Shown piece after piece: positions 8,135 through 18,600 of a stretch of DNA of 64,000 nucleotides. The position numbers were made by a program, and so were the translations under genes. Each line of letters opens with the position of its first letter. Position 1 is the first letter of the stretch. The stretch covers positions 1 to 64,000 of the forward strand of contig CAYVHV010000019.1 of the NCBI GenBank assembly GCA_964451305.1. The letters are read 5' to 3'. The DNA is from SHLQ01 sp964451305. GTDB taxonomy: Bacteria; Actinomycetota; Acidimicrobiia; Acidimicrobiales; SHLQ01. A model generated the notes under the pieces. That model saw nothing but the letters and a program-made list of their open reading frames with translations, was not told where the DNA came from and did not search any database.

Positions 8135-9118
8135 TTATCGCAGCACCGACAATGAGACTGCGTAGTCGCCGTTGGGGTCGACCCACCATTCGGTGAGTTC
8201 TAGCCCAGCATCGGCGACCTCTTTCGCGACCTTGTCACGGGTGAACTTGGCCGAGATCTCCGTGTGGAGGAACTCGCCTTCGTCAAAGTGAACGTCGAGG
8301 TCTAGCTCTTCGACGCGAACGTCTTGATCGGCCAGCGAGCGGAGGCGAATATCGATCCACTCGTTTTCGGTATCGAACACTGCGTAATGCTCGAACTGGT
8401 CGGGGTTGAAGTTTGCCTTCACGCGGTCGTTCAGCACGTGGAGCACGTTCATGTTGAACGCTGCGGTGATGCCCTGCGGATCGTTGTAGGCCAGTTCTAG
8501 GCGCGCCGTGTTTTTGACGAGGTCGGTGCCGAGAAGGAACGAGTCTCCTGGCTTCATGCCCGCCACGATCTCCTTGAGGAACACGTCTCGAAGTTCTGGA
8601 TAGAAGTTTCCGACGGTGCCACCGAGAAGTGCCGTGAGTTGCTTGCCCTCGTTCGGGATCTTGCTGAGGTGATGTTCGAAGTCACCGACGACGCCGCTGA
8701 TGGTGAGCTCGGGGTAGTCATCGAGCAGATCCATCGAGCTGCTGCGCAGAATTCCTTCGCTCACGTCGAACGGGACGAAATGCTTGAGTTGGCCAGTTTC
8801 GGATAGGCCGTTGAGCAGTACTCGGGTCTTGTCGGCAGCTCCCGAACCGAGTTCGACAAGTGTGTCCGCTCCCGATGCCCGTGCAATGTCGGCGGCGTAG
8901 GTGTTGAGGATGGCACGCTCAGCTTCGGTGGGGTAGTACTCGTCGAGGCGGGTGATCTGTTCGAACAGTTCGCTGCCTCGGTCGTCGTAGAACCACTTTG
9001 GTGGAAGCTTCTTCGGCGACAGTTGCAGGCCTTGGAACACATCGCTGCGCAGGGCCCGATCGAAGTAGTCATCGTCGAGATAGTTGTCGACTCGAAGTCG
9101 TGAAGTCGCGTTCGTCAT
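8135..9118 (-). CDS. egtD: L-histidine N-alpha-methyltransferase EgtD (ergothioneine synthesis)
   Basis: 327 residues, the normal length for EgtD. The N-terminus has L-S-P-K-K-L-P-P-K-W-F-Y-D-D-R-G-S-E-L-F, a family hallmark, followed by the SAM-binding L-V-E-L-G-S-G-A-A-D-K-T and the L-L-G-G-T-V-G-N-F loop. The enzyme methylates histidine three times to hercynine in the cytoplasm. It lies 33 bases downstream of egtB on the same strand, a two-gene operon. No egtA, egtC or egtE is adjacent. Confidence 0.95.
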   Translation of the reverse strand: MTNATSRLRVDNYLDDDYFDRALRSDVFQGLQLSPKKLPPKWFYDDRGSELFEQITRLDEYYPTEAERAILNTYAADIARASGADTLVELGSGAADKTRVLLNGLSETGQLKHFVPFDVSEGILRSSSMDLLDDYPELTISGVVGDFEHHLSKIPNEGKQLTALLGGTVGNFYPELRDVFLKEIVAGMKPGDSFLLGTDLVKNTARLELAYNDPQGITAAFNMNVLHVLNDRVKANFNPDQFEHYAVFDTENEWIDIRLRSLADQDVRVEELDLDVHFDEGEFLHTEISAKFTRDKVAKEVADAGLELTEWWVDPNGDYAVSLSVLR

Positions 9119-9151
9119 GTCGGTGTCTCCGTGGATTGAGGGAGGCTCGGG

Positions 9152-10420
9152 TTATGCCTGTGGGTTGCTTGCCAACCGCAGGCCGGAGAACATCCAACGG
9201 CTGTGGGTAGGGAAGAAGTTGCGGTACGTGGATCGGGTGTGGCCTGCGCTCGTTGCGCAGCATCCGCCTCGTAGAACGTATTGATTCACCATGAACTTGC
9301 CGTTGTACTCACCAACAGCACCCGCCGCCGGGCGGAACCCGGGGTATGCGTCATAGGACGATGAGGTCCATTCCCAAACATCGCCAAACATTTGCGAGAG
9401 ACCGGTGGACGCCGGGTCCTTCGGCGCCGGGTGGAGTCGTCCGGCATTGGTGAAATTGCCATCGACGGCGAGCCCGGTCGATGCGTGTTCCCACTCGCAC
9501 TCCGTTGGGAGCCGAGCGCCCGCCCACCGAGCGTAAGCGTCGGCCTCGAAGTAGCTGATGTGGCAGACCGGTTCGTCGTGGGCAACGGGTACAAACCCGT
9601 GAAGGGTGTGCATGTGCCAGCCGTTCTCGGTCGCTTCCCAGTAGAGGGGAGCGTCCCAGCCATGTTCTGTCACCGCACCCCAGCCGGCCGAGAGCCAGTT
9701 GAGAGGTTCGTGGTAACCGTCGGCGGCCATGAACTCGAGCCAGTCGCCATTGGTGACGAGGCGATCCGCTAATCGGAACGGTTCGAGAATGCGCTGGTGA
9801 CGAGGGCCTTCATTGTCGAAGTGAAACTCGTCGCCGTCGTATCCAATTTCGACGAGGCCTCCGTCGAAATCATGCCACTGGATCTCGGCGGTCTCACCAG
9901 CTTCGACGGAGGTGATTTCGTGGTACTTCGGGTGAATCGGGTTTACCGAGAGAACGTGCTTGATGTCCATCAAGAGCAGTTCTTGGTGTTGCTGCTCATG
10001 GTGTAGGCCGAGGACGATGAGGTCGTGGACCTCTTGGTTCGTGGGCGCTACTTCTGCGATCAAACGGTTCATTGCCTCGTCGACGTGTCGGCGATATTTG
10101 GTGACTTCATCGTTGCTCGGGCGAGAGATCAGTCCTCGCTTGTCTCGAGCATGGCGTTCACCAGCGGACACGTAGTACGAGTTGTAGAGGAACTGGAACA
10201 TCTCGTCGTAGGCCGTATATGCCGGCAGATGTGGCAAGAGCAGGAACGTTTCAAAGAACCACGTGATGTGCGCTCGATGCCATTTGGTCGGGCTGACATC
10301 GGCCATCGATTGAATCTGCTGATCCTCTGGCGACAGCGGTGCAGCGAGGGCCTCTGTTTCGTCACGAATGGCCTGAAAGTCGTCGATCGTGACGCTGATG
10401 CGCAGTGAATTGTTCGACAC
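9152..10420 (-). CDS. egtB: Hercynine oxygenase EgtB (C-S bond forming sulfoxide synthase)
   Basis: 422 residues, GTG start at 10420 preceded by AAAGG. The N-terminal DinB-like domain has the iron-binding pattern with H-R-A-H-I-T-W and H-H-E-Q-Q-H-Q-E (HxxxHxE). The C-terminal formylglycine-enzyme-like (FGE-sulfatase) domain has A-R-L-P-T-E-C-E-W-E-H-A, G-D-V-W-E-W-T-S-S and V-L-R-G-G-C-C-A-T. It joins hercynine to a thiol (gamma-Glu-Cys or cysteine) using oxygen and non-heme iron. It is first in the egtB-egtD operon. Confidence 0.95.
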   Translation of the reverse strand: MSNNSLRISVTIDDFQAIRDETEALAAPLSPEDQQIQSMADVSPTKWHRAHITWFFETFLLLPHLPAYTAYDEMFQFLYNSYYVSAGERHARDKRGLISRPSNDEVTKYRRHVDEAMNRLIAEVAPTNQEVHDLIVLGLHHEQQHQELLLMDIKHVLSVNPIHPKYHEITSVEAGETAEIQWHDFDGGLVEIGYDGDEFHFDNEGPRHQRILEPFRLADRLVTNGDWLEFMAADGYHEPLNWLSAGWGAVTEHGWDAPLYWEATENGWHMHTLHGFVPVAHDEPVCHISYFEADAYARWAGARLPTECEWEHASTGLAVDGNFTNAGRLHPAPKDPASTGLSQMFGDVWEWTSSSYDAYPGFRPAAGAVGEYNGKFMVNQYVLRGGCCATSAGHTRSTYRNFFPTHSRWMFSGLRLASNPQA

Positions 10421-10534
10421 ACATGCCTTTCGGAAGAATCCGCCAACAGCACTAACGCAAAAAGTCGCTCGATTTGTTCCGCCGCCCCAACGTTAACGAC
10501 TACGTAAGCACAAGTCGTCAATGGTAGCGGCGGC

Positions 10535-10540
10535 TAGTGT
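10535..10540 (+). promoter_or_regulatory. Probable -10 element, leaderless arrangement
   Basis: The hexamer TAGTGT ends 7 bases before the ATG at 10548. A transcript starting about 7 bases after the hexamer would begin at the start codon. No -35 motif is obvious. Confidence 0.4.
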
Positions 10541-10547
10541 CTCGGCC

Positions 10548-10976
10548 ATGACACTCACGATCGACAACGCCCGCACGATCCTCAGCGCAGCTTTTGCAAA
10601 GCGAATCGACGCCGGGATCAACCCATTGGCCATCATCGTGCTCGATGCCGGAGGTCACCTCGTGGCGTTCGAACGCGAAGATGGTGTTCCCTACGGTCGG
10701 TTCGAGGTCGCACACGGCAAAGCCGCTGGTGCGTTGGCGGTTGGTGTGAACTCGAGGACCCTTGAAGTGCTCGCCAAAGATCGGCCACATTTCATGACTG
10801 GAGTCGTTGGCGCGCTCAACGGCGCTGTGGTCCCGGTGGCTGGAGGGGTGATCGTCCTCGACGCTGAGGGAAACCGAATCGGTGCGGTGGGAGCGAGCGG
10901 AGATACCTCTGACAACGACGAGATCGCCGTTATTGCGGGGATCGTTGCCGCAGGGCTTGTCCCCTCGCCGAAATAG
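10548..10976 (+). CDS. GlcG/HbpS family (DUF336) protein, possible heme-binding
   Basis: 142 residues from the ATG at 10548; an ATG at 10521 would add nine residues that do not match the family start (M-T-L-T-x-D-x-A). Motifs: I-V-L-D-A-G-G-H-L-V-A-F-E-R-E-D-G near residue 35 and the glycine-rich G-G-V-I-V-L-D-A-E-G-N-R-I-G-A-V-G-A-S-G-D at the end, both typical. HbpS of Streptomyces binds heme and iron and modulates oxidative-stress sensing; GlcG is a protein of glycolate operons. No signal peptide is present. It is divergent from egtB. Confidence 0.85.
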   Translation: MTLTIDNARTILSAAFAKRIDAGINPLAIIVLDAGGHLVAFEREDGVPYGRFEVAHGKAAGALAVGVNSRTLEVLAKDRPHFMTGVVGALNGAVVPVAGGVIVLDAEGNRIGAVGASGDTSDNDEIAVIAGIVAAGLVPSPK

Positions 10977-10994
10977 CGATACCGGAACGATCGG

Positions 10995-11645
10995 CTAGTT
11001 CGACGGGAATCCCAATGCGGCGAGCTGCGCGTTGAGGGTGGCTTCGTTAAATGCGGTCAACGCGGTCTGCACCAGGTTGCCGTCCGCATCGTAGAACGCC
11101 GTGATCGGCATACCGCCGGTGCCACCGAGGTCTCGATACAGGCCGTTTCGAGAGATGCCTTGGATGTCCTTGGCGAGTGGGAATCCAAAGATTTCGTTTC
11201 GCTCGGCCATCGGGCTCCAATCGCCGGTCTCGTTCGAGTTGACGAAGATGAAGTCGACCTCGCCCTCGAGCGCGTTTGCGGTGACTCGGAAGTCGGGGAG
11301 CTCTTCATCGCAAGCGGTGCACCAAGAAGCGAAGAAGTTCACCACGGTCGGGGTCCCCTCGAAGTCAGCGAGACGGATTCGATCGTTCGGGTCATCGTCG
11401 TTCTCGAGGTTCGGAAGATCGAATGCTTCGGCGGCCACGACGCCGTCACCACCGTCGTCAGCGGCGTCTCGGACGCCATTGAAGACGATCGCCCCGACGA
11501 TCAGGACACCGATCGCCACGATGATGCCCCACTGAGCGTTCGATGACATGCCCTTCTTCTTCGCTGTCGCAGCGGCCCGGTCTGGGCGGGCGGCGCGTGC
11601 TGCGTTCGAGTTGTTTGGGACTTTCTTCGACTTCTTCTTTGCCAT
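10995..11645 (-). CDS. Membrane-anchored TlpA-like thiol-disulfide oxidoreductase
   Basis: 216 residues: a lysine/alanine-rich cytoplasmic head (first 30 residues), one membrane helix (W-G-I-I-V-A-I-G-V-L-I-V-G-A, about 38-55), then an extracytoplasmic thioredoxin-fold domain with F-A-S-W-C-T-A-C (redox CxxC) and the cis-proline segment G-G-M-P-I-T-A-F. It probably reduces or oxidises secreted proteins or apocytochromes. It lies downstream of ccdA on the same strand, the usual electron donor for TlpA/ResA/CcmG-type proteins. Confidence 0.88.
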   Translation of the reverse strand: MAKKKSKKVPNNSNAARAARPDRAAATAKKKGMSSNAQWGIIVAIGVLIVGAIVFNGVRDAADDGGDGVVAAEAFDLPNLENDDDPNDRIRLADFEGTPTVVNFFASWCTACDEELPDFRVTANALEGEVDFIFVNSNETGDWSPMAERNEIFGFPLAKDIQGISRNGLYRDLGGTGGMPITAFYDADGNLVQTALTAFNEATLNAQLAALGFPSN

Positions 11646-11659
11646 GTCAGGTGTTCCTT

Positions 11660-11687
11660 TGCATCACAGAGATTGCATCACAGAGAT
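11660..11687. repeat. Two perfect tandem copies of a 14-bp unit
   Basis: TGCATCACAGAGAT occurs twice, directly abutting, at 11660-11673 and 11674-11687. It lies in the gap between ccdA and the TlpA-like gene, 15 bases upstream of the latter's start codon. It may be a slippage duplication or a pair of protein-binding sites. Confidence 0.85.
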
Positions 11688-11721
11688 ATTGAGTATGGCC
11701 CGCGATCGGGGCGAGGTGGGG

Positions 11722-12492
11722 TCAGCCGAGGAGCACGATCCACTCCAAGCCCACAGCTCGAAGCACGTTCTGCAATTCGGTAGTGATTCTGATCAATTGG
11801 TTCGTCATCAGAAGGACGCCGAACCCGATGAGAGAGAAGGCGGAAGTGAGCACGATCCCTTGAAGGTGCTGCTTAAACCAGTCGAATGCTCCGGTGAGCT
11901 GACCGAACAGCAGTCCGGTCAGTAGGAATGGCACGCCAAGGCCGAGCGAGTACGCAGCGAGAAGTGATCCACCGGCGAAGGTGCCGCCGGCTCCAGCGGC
12001 GATCGTGAGGATCGAACCCAAGACCGGGCCAATGCATGGAGTCCAGCCAAACCCGAATGCAACTCCAGCGACGCCGGGGGCGGCTTTGCCGAAACGTCCG
12101 AGCTCGGGATGAAAGCGAGCTTCGGAGAAGAAGAGTGGGTTCTTGGTGATGAGCGATCCGAGAAGAAACATGCCCATCGCAAAGACCAGGAAGCCGGAGA
12201 GCTGGCTGAGGAGCTGCTGGTTGTCGAAGAGCAACTGGCCGAGCGCACTTGCGGAGACACCGAGTCCAATGAAAACGAAAGAGAAGCCCAAGATAAACAG
12301 CGCCGTGCTCACGAAGATTGGCTTGAAGCGCTCCCAACGAGAGCCCTGTTGGTCGCTCACCGCGGTGATATCGACGCCGGTGATGACCGAGAGGTAACCC
12401 GGGACAACGGGCAGCACACACGGAGATAGGAACGAGATGAGGCCGCCGCCGAAGGCGAGCAGGTATGCCCCAATACTGACAGAGTCGATCAC
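11722..12492 (-). CDS. ccdA: CcdA-type cytochrome c biogenesis / thiol-disulfide transmembrane protein
   Basis: 256 residues with six predicted membrane helices. The two conserved cysteine loops are visible: F-L-S-P-C-V-L-P-V-V-P-G-Y near the N-terminus and G-W-T-P-C-I-G-P-V-L-G-S in the second half. CcdA carries reducing equivalents from cytoplasmic thioredoxin across the membrane to extracytoplasmic partners. The TlpA-like gene follows 76 bases downstream on the same strand and is the likely partner. The ATG is divergent from the giant surface-protein gene. Confidence 0.93.
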   Translation of the reverse strand: MIDSVSIGAYLLAFGGGLISFLSPCVLPVVPGYLSVITGVDITAVSDQQGSRWERFKPIFVSTALFILGFSFVFIGLGVSASALGQLLFDNQQLLSQLSGFLVFAMGMFLLGSLITKNPLFFSEARFHPELGRFGKAAPGVAGVAFGFGWTPCIGPVLGSILTIAAGAGGTFAGGSLLAAYSLGLGVPFLLTGLLFGQLTGAFDWFKQHLQGIVLTSAFSLIGFGVLLMTNQLIRITTELQNVLRAVGLEWIVLLG

Positions 12493-12635
12493 GGCTGCGT
12501 AAACACGCTTCGATCGCTCAGAATTTCGGGAGTTTTATGAGAATGCGGTAAGCGAAGGTCATGCGCGCGGAATGTGTAAATCGTGGACGGCATCCCCACT
12601 TCCAAGAAGTTTCAATACTAATTTGTGGACTGAAC

Positions 12636-12655
12636 CGCTGGGTCTAGACTCAGCG
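12636..12655. promoter_or_regulatory. 20-bp imperfect palindrome, candidate operator or terminator hairpin
   Basis: CGCTGGGTCTAGACTCAGCG pairs with itself at 9 of 10 positions around a GTCTAGAC core and is followed by TTTCT. It lies in the 205-bp divergent gap between ccdA and the giant surface-protein gene, 43 bases before the latter's ATG. Symmetry fits a dimeric regulator site; a hairpin function is the alternative. Confidence 0.4.
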
Positions 12656-12697
12656 TTTCTGACCGGCCCCGGCGGACTGGAACCTAAGCCCATCACG

Positions 12698-15600
12698 ATG
12701 CGACGCCTCGCAATTCTCACTATTTTGCTCACCGCCCTTTCGGTCGCTGGATCCGTCGGGTTCATCCGTGCATTCTCTGATGCCGGGCACCCGTTTTCAA
12801 CGACCTGGTGCGATTCACCAGAGGTGATCCAACTCGCGAGCGAAAGTCTCGATGGCGTCGTCACCGCAGCACCCGGCGTTTCGGTCGCCCGGGGCGCCGA
12901 AGTCACCGTCGGTACTCGTGGTCCCGCAGTGCGACTCAACGAGCTCGGTAGCCGCGCGCAGGTCAATCTCGGCCAAACCTTGTTCCACACACAGTGGTTG
13001 TTCTCGAGCGTGAGCCCCGGCGATGCGATCCGCACCGACGTCCTCATCGGGGCCGCCCGTCAGCCGGTCGAAGCAACGTCGGTGCGCGGTGCGCTCGTGC
13101 CCGCCGCGGACCAGCTCGAGGTCGGGCTTCTCGCCGAAGCCGTCGAGCGCCCGTCGAGCACCGGTGAGGTCGACGTGTTTTCCGGTGCCACCGAGTTCTT
13201 GTTCACCAACGAGGGTGAAACCCCGATCGAATTGATCGCAGCGATTGGTTGCCCGGCTCTGTCGATGGACACCGAGCAGATTTCGGCGCCCGCATGGGAC
13301 GCCGATCTGCAGCGCTTCGTCTCCGAGCACAGCGTCACGCTGAACAATCAACTCGCAAACAGTCGTGTGCAGGCGCTGCGGTCGCTCGACCAGAACGTGG
13401 CGAGCACGATCGTCGAGGATGTTACGATCGATCTCGACCTCGCTGCAGCCGGCTTTTCGTCGGCCGAGATCGTCGACGTCGTCGGAATCGGATCGCTCAA
13501 TTCCCGACTGAACGAAGCGTTCGATGGGTTGACCGACACTGCGCTGCTCGCGAACCCATTGCGGCTCGCCGATTCAGACGAGCAGACCTTCCGTTTCTCC
13601 GTTGCGTACGAACCAGATTTCAACGATCCAGCATGGGACGAGGGCATCGCTGCTCCTGCACCCGAAATTGCGGTGCGCGGCCGCGTCGACTCCGTCCAAG
13701 TTGGATTGAGCGGAGTGTTGCGTGCTGCGGGTGCGGACGTCGACCGGTCGATATCGCCCGATCTTCTCGATACGCCAACGCCCGGTGTCGTGCTCGAACT
13801 GAACGAGCTCGAAGAACCACGCCTCGACGAAGATGGTCGCGCGGTGCTCTCTCACGAACTCGTGATCGTGAACAACGGTGAAACCGCCGTGACGGGGTTG
13901 ACGATCGATCTTCCATTGGTCGAGATGTTCGGGCCCGGAAGTGTTGTGGAAGCGATCAACATTCAGGGCCGTGAGGCGTGTGTTGTTCCGATCTCGACCG
14001 GCTACGACGGCGGTGGTTCTTCGACGTTGATCTTCGATGCCGACGGCCTCGGCGTCGATGGACGTTGTCGGGTGACCGTCGACGCGCGGGTCCTTCCGGG
14101 AATCCAGGCTGGCTTCAACGGCACCGTCTACGATGCGCCGGTCACCGTCACTGCTCAATCCGGGGCTCGCGTGGTTCGTGACGTTGAGTCACTTCGTGCA
14201 CCACTCGCTCAGGACGCCGGGCTCGACATCGAAATCGTCGATGTCGAAGTGACCAACAACAACGACGGCCAATACCTCGTCGAGGGCACGATCGATCTTG
14301 AGAACGACGGTGCTCTCACCCTCTCTGGAGCAACGATCTCATTCGATGTACAGCAGCCCACTACCGCAGGTGACGACCTAGAGGTTGAGCCGGTCGCTGG
14401 AGCACGCGGTGTCGGCGGCGGCGAAACCTTCGAACCAGCACCGGTGTTCTTCTCGCCCCATGTCGGTGACGAACGCTGTGTTGCTGCCGGCGCCCCGGGC
14501 GGGGCGTTCGCTTCGGCCTTCATCAGCGGCGACATCACGATCGCTCCGGCTGAAACCTGCAGCGTGGATTTCTCGTTTATTGCGATCCCGGGCCAGTCGC
14601 TCGAGGGATGGCAACTCACCGCACGAAGCGCGACGGTATTGACGGCTATTCAGCCTGAACTTGCCGAGTCGGGAACTTCGCTGATCTCCTTTCCCGAGGC
14701 TCCGGTGATCGAGAGCGATGTCGACGTCGAGTCGATCGTCAACAATGCGAACGGCAATTACACCGTCCGCACCGTCGCAACATTCACGAACAGTGGCGAT
14801 GTGCCGCTGACATCTGTAGCGGTCTCCGACGACGCGACACGAGCCTTTGGGCAGCAACTGTTGTCCCATGAGCGCGTCGGCGATTCATGCTCGATTGTTT
14901 CGAACGAGTCCAGGCTCGCAACCGCAGCGATCTCCCCCGATGCCAACACCTGCACGGTGACGACGGTGTCGGTCATTGCCCCCGGGGCAGATCTCGACGG
15001 CGATCTCGTCGAGTTCGACGCTGTCGCCACCTCGACATCGTCCGTCGAGGTTGAGACCAGTGTTGAGACGAACGTCATCTCCTTCACCGAAGATGCCCGC
15101 ATCGCTACGGCAATCCGAGTCGAGTCGGTTGAACGAGTCGCCGAAGACACCGTTGCGTTCGTCCTTGCCGGCACGCTCCGAAACACTGGTGATATCGAAG
15201 CTCGAGAGGTTCACGCCGAGATCGATCTTGCCGAGACCTTTGCACTCGAGGATGGAGACGTTGGATTCGACGTCCAGTTCCTCACTGTCGATGGGTTGAC
15301 GGCGAGCGAAGAGTTCGATGGCAGCTCGAGCGTTGAACTCCTCCCCGGAACCGAAACTTTGGCCGCTGGCAACCAAGTCGATTATCGGATTCTGGTTCAT
15401 GCGAGCCCTGGTGATCAGCCGGGACCATTCGAGTTCACGATCGAGACCGAAGCAACGTCGCCATCACGAGACGACGTATTGACCCGGCCAGCCAGCCGGT
15501 CGACCACCGTGCCGATCATCGGTATTACCTCGCGGTCACTCGAAGCAGAGAACAACAACGACGGCACGTACTCGATCACTCATTCGGTGACCGCCGAGAA

Positions 15601-18600
15601 CGCTGGCGCCAACGACCTCGAATCGATCGTTGTTCTCACCAGCTTCGAGGATACGTTCGGCGGCATTCTCGTCGGTGACGTCGCCGTTGCTTCGACGTGT
15701 GCCTCCACCATTGAATCCGGAGCCGAGTGCGAAGTCACGAGAACCGCCACTGTTCGTCCCGCCGCCGATGTGGGCCCATATGAGGTTGGGGTAGCGATCA
15801 GTGCAGCCAGTGATTCCGCTGTCGATGCGCTGATCATCCCTGAAGACCTGACCTCGCTTAGCGCCGCTGCGTCGACCGTTCCGCTTCGTTTCGTCGAGAA
15901 CCCTGACATCGAACTCGACACGACGGTCGGCGAAGCAGAAAACAACGGTGACGGCACGTATACCATCGAGTACGGCGCAGAGGTTTCCAACACCGGCGAC
16001 GTTCCCCTCTACCGAGTAGGCGTTGCCGACTTCATCTCACCAACGTTTGGTGACAATCTGATCGTCGACGAGATCGGCGCCGATAGCTGCAGTCTCGTCA
16101 GCTTCGCGAATCCTCTCGATCCAGATGCCACCTGCGAACGCACCCACACCGTGACCGTCCGTCCACTCGAAACGCTCGGACCGTGGAACGCCGACCTCCA
16201 AGTCGATGCCGTTAGCCCTTCGGCAGCGCTCCTCGACGATGACTCATTCTTCGAAAGCGTTACCTTCACTGAAGAAGTCGCGTTGAGCGCTGACGCGGCG
16301 CTGGCGGTCGGAACCAACAATGGCGATGGCACCTACACACCCGAGTACGAAATCGTCGTTACCAACACCGGCAACGTTCCGATCATCGAACTCGCTGCCC
16401 CAGATGCCGGAGCCGGATACGGACAAGCGCTCATCGGCACCAACCCCGTATCCGATTCGTGCACGATCGTTTCGTTCAGTGACCCGCTGCTTCCGGGTGC
16501 CGAGTGCACGATCGAACAGACACATCTGATTTCGCCAGGTACCGGTTTGGGGGCTATCGAACTCGATGCCGAGGTGAGCGGACGATCTGCGTCTGGTGAA
16601 GGAACGACGGCCGAAGCGACGACGAATAGCGTCACGCTCGTCGAAGATCCAGAGCTCGAACTCGAAAGCACGGTGGCCTCTGTCGAAACCCTCGAAGACG
16701 GCACCTTCCGAGTCGTGATGGACCTTCGAGTCGTGAACGCCGGCGATGTCATCCTCGACGACATTGCTCTCGAGCTCGACCTCGACGAGGTCTTCGATGG
16801 CATTCCATTCCGACTCGATGGCGTGGTCAGCAACGACTTCCTTATCGAAGAAGCATTCACCGCTCGCGAATCTGAGAATCTTCTCGCGGCGGGCCAATCC
16901 ATGGTCGTTGGAGCAGAGGGGTCGCTGAGTCTCGTCATTTCCGCTGAACCTGGAAGCAACGTTGGACCGTTCGTTGGCGATCTCCGAGGCTCCGGCACTT
17001 CGCCGGCCGGCACGTCGGTGACCTCGGTGATTCAAGCTCAGCTCGACCTGCCGTCGGTCGCGGTCAGTGTTCTTGCACAGTCGATCGACAACAACCGCGA
17101 CGGCTCGTACACCGTCACGTCGAGCTACGAGATCGAAAATGACGGAACGACCCCTCTCGAGTTCGTTCGCCTGACCGAAGATCTTGACGCCATCTACGAA
17201 GGAACTCAGGTTCGCCTCGTATCGATCGACGGCGAAGGCCTGCCCATCGCTGACATCGATGATGATCAGCGCAGCGACAACCTCATCGAATGGGCTGCCG
17301 GCCTCGCTGCGGGTGACAGTGCCGTAATGACGAGCACCGTCGTCGTCACGCCAGGCAACATCTTGGGCCCATTCTTCCCATCGGTACGCGCGCTCGCCGC
17401 ATCGCCAACCGGCACCGTCGTCGGTGCTGACGCAACCTCGATCGACAGCATTGAGTTTGTCGAACAACCTGCACTGCGCGTCGAGCAGAGATTGGCGAAC
17501 CGTCCGGTATGGAACGGAGACCGCTTTGAAGTCACCTTCGCGATCGAAGTAATCAACGATGGCGACGTTGAGCTTCGAGGCGTGCAGGTTCGTGAAGATC
17601 TTCTCAACGCACTCGGTTCAGGCAGCGGCATCGTCGTTCGCGATATCCGTTCCGAGTCTTTGACCGTCAACCAAGGCTTCAACGGGCTCGGCCGTCCTCC
17701 GACCGAGGATGGCTCCGAAGCTACTGGAGGCGACATTGGAGATACCCGCCTTCTGGGCGGGGGCGACACGCTCGCTGCTGGTGACTCGGCAATCGTCGAA
17801 CTCGACCTCGTCATCAGGCCCGAGACCCGCGGCGTCTACAGCACCCGAGTCGTGGTGTCGGCACGAACGCCATCGGGCACCGACCTCGGTAGCGGCGATG
17901 AGCAGATCGAAGCCAATACACTCACCCGCCTCAGCGTTCAGGGCGAACTCGGCGTTGCCAAGCAGCTCGTCGGCGATGCGGTTCTCCAGGGCGACGGAAG
18001 CATCGCGGTCACCTACGAAATTCTCGTCGAGAACGCCGGACCGTTCCCACTCAACAACGTCGCTGTCCACGATCAGCTCAGCCAAGCCTTCGGTGTGGGC
18101 TCGGTCTTCGAAACCTCGCCGGTTCGCATCGAGCCTGGGTCACCGTGTGCAGGGTTCGCCAGCACCAGTTACGACGGTGGCACGGTCGATCCGGTCCTCG
18201 CAACGGGCTTTGGGCTGCTCTCCGGTGAGAGCTGCACGATTCAATATGACGCCATCGTCACGCCATCGATCGACCTTCCCGGCCCATACCGCAGCTCAGC
18301 TTTTGCGATTGCGACCGACCCGTTCTCGGGAACCGTCCTCGATGATTCGACCGACGGTACCAACACCGACCCCGACGGCAACCAAGAACCCGGCGACAAC
18401 GACATTGCAACCCCGGTCGTCGTAGCGATCCCAGAACCATCCGTTGAGATCGGCGTCGTTGCCCTGCCGAGCGGCGCGCTCGATCCGTCCGGTCGCTTCG
18501 AGCTCGGCTATCAAATCTCGGTGACGAACAACGGCGGTATCGACATCCTTGCGTCCCGGGTCCTTGCTGATCTCGACGAGATGTGGGACGTCGACTTCGA

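Noticed and set aside
16244..17467. 407-codon minus-strand open frame inside the giant repeat protein
   Set aside because: Antisense of a repetitive high-GC gene; the repeats on the plus strand explain the openness.
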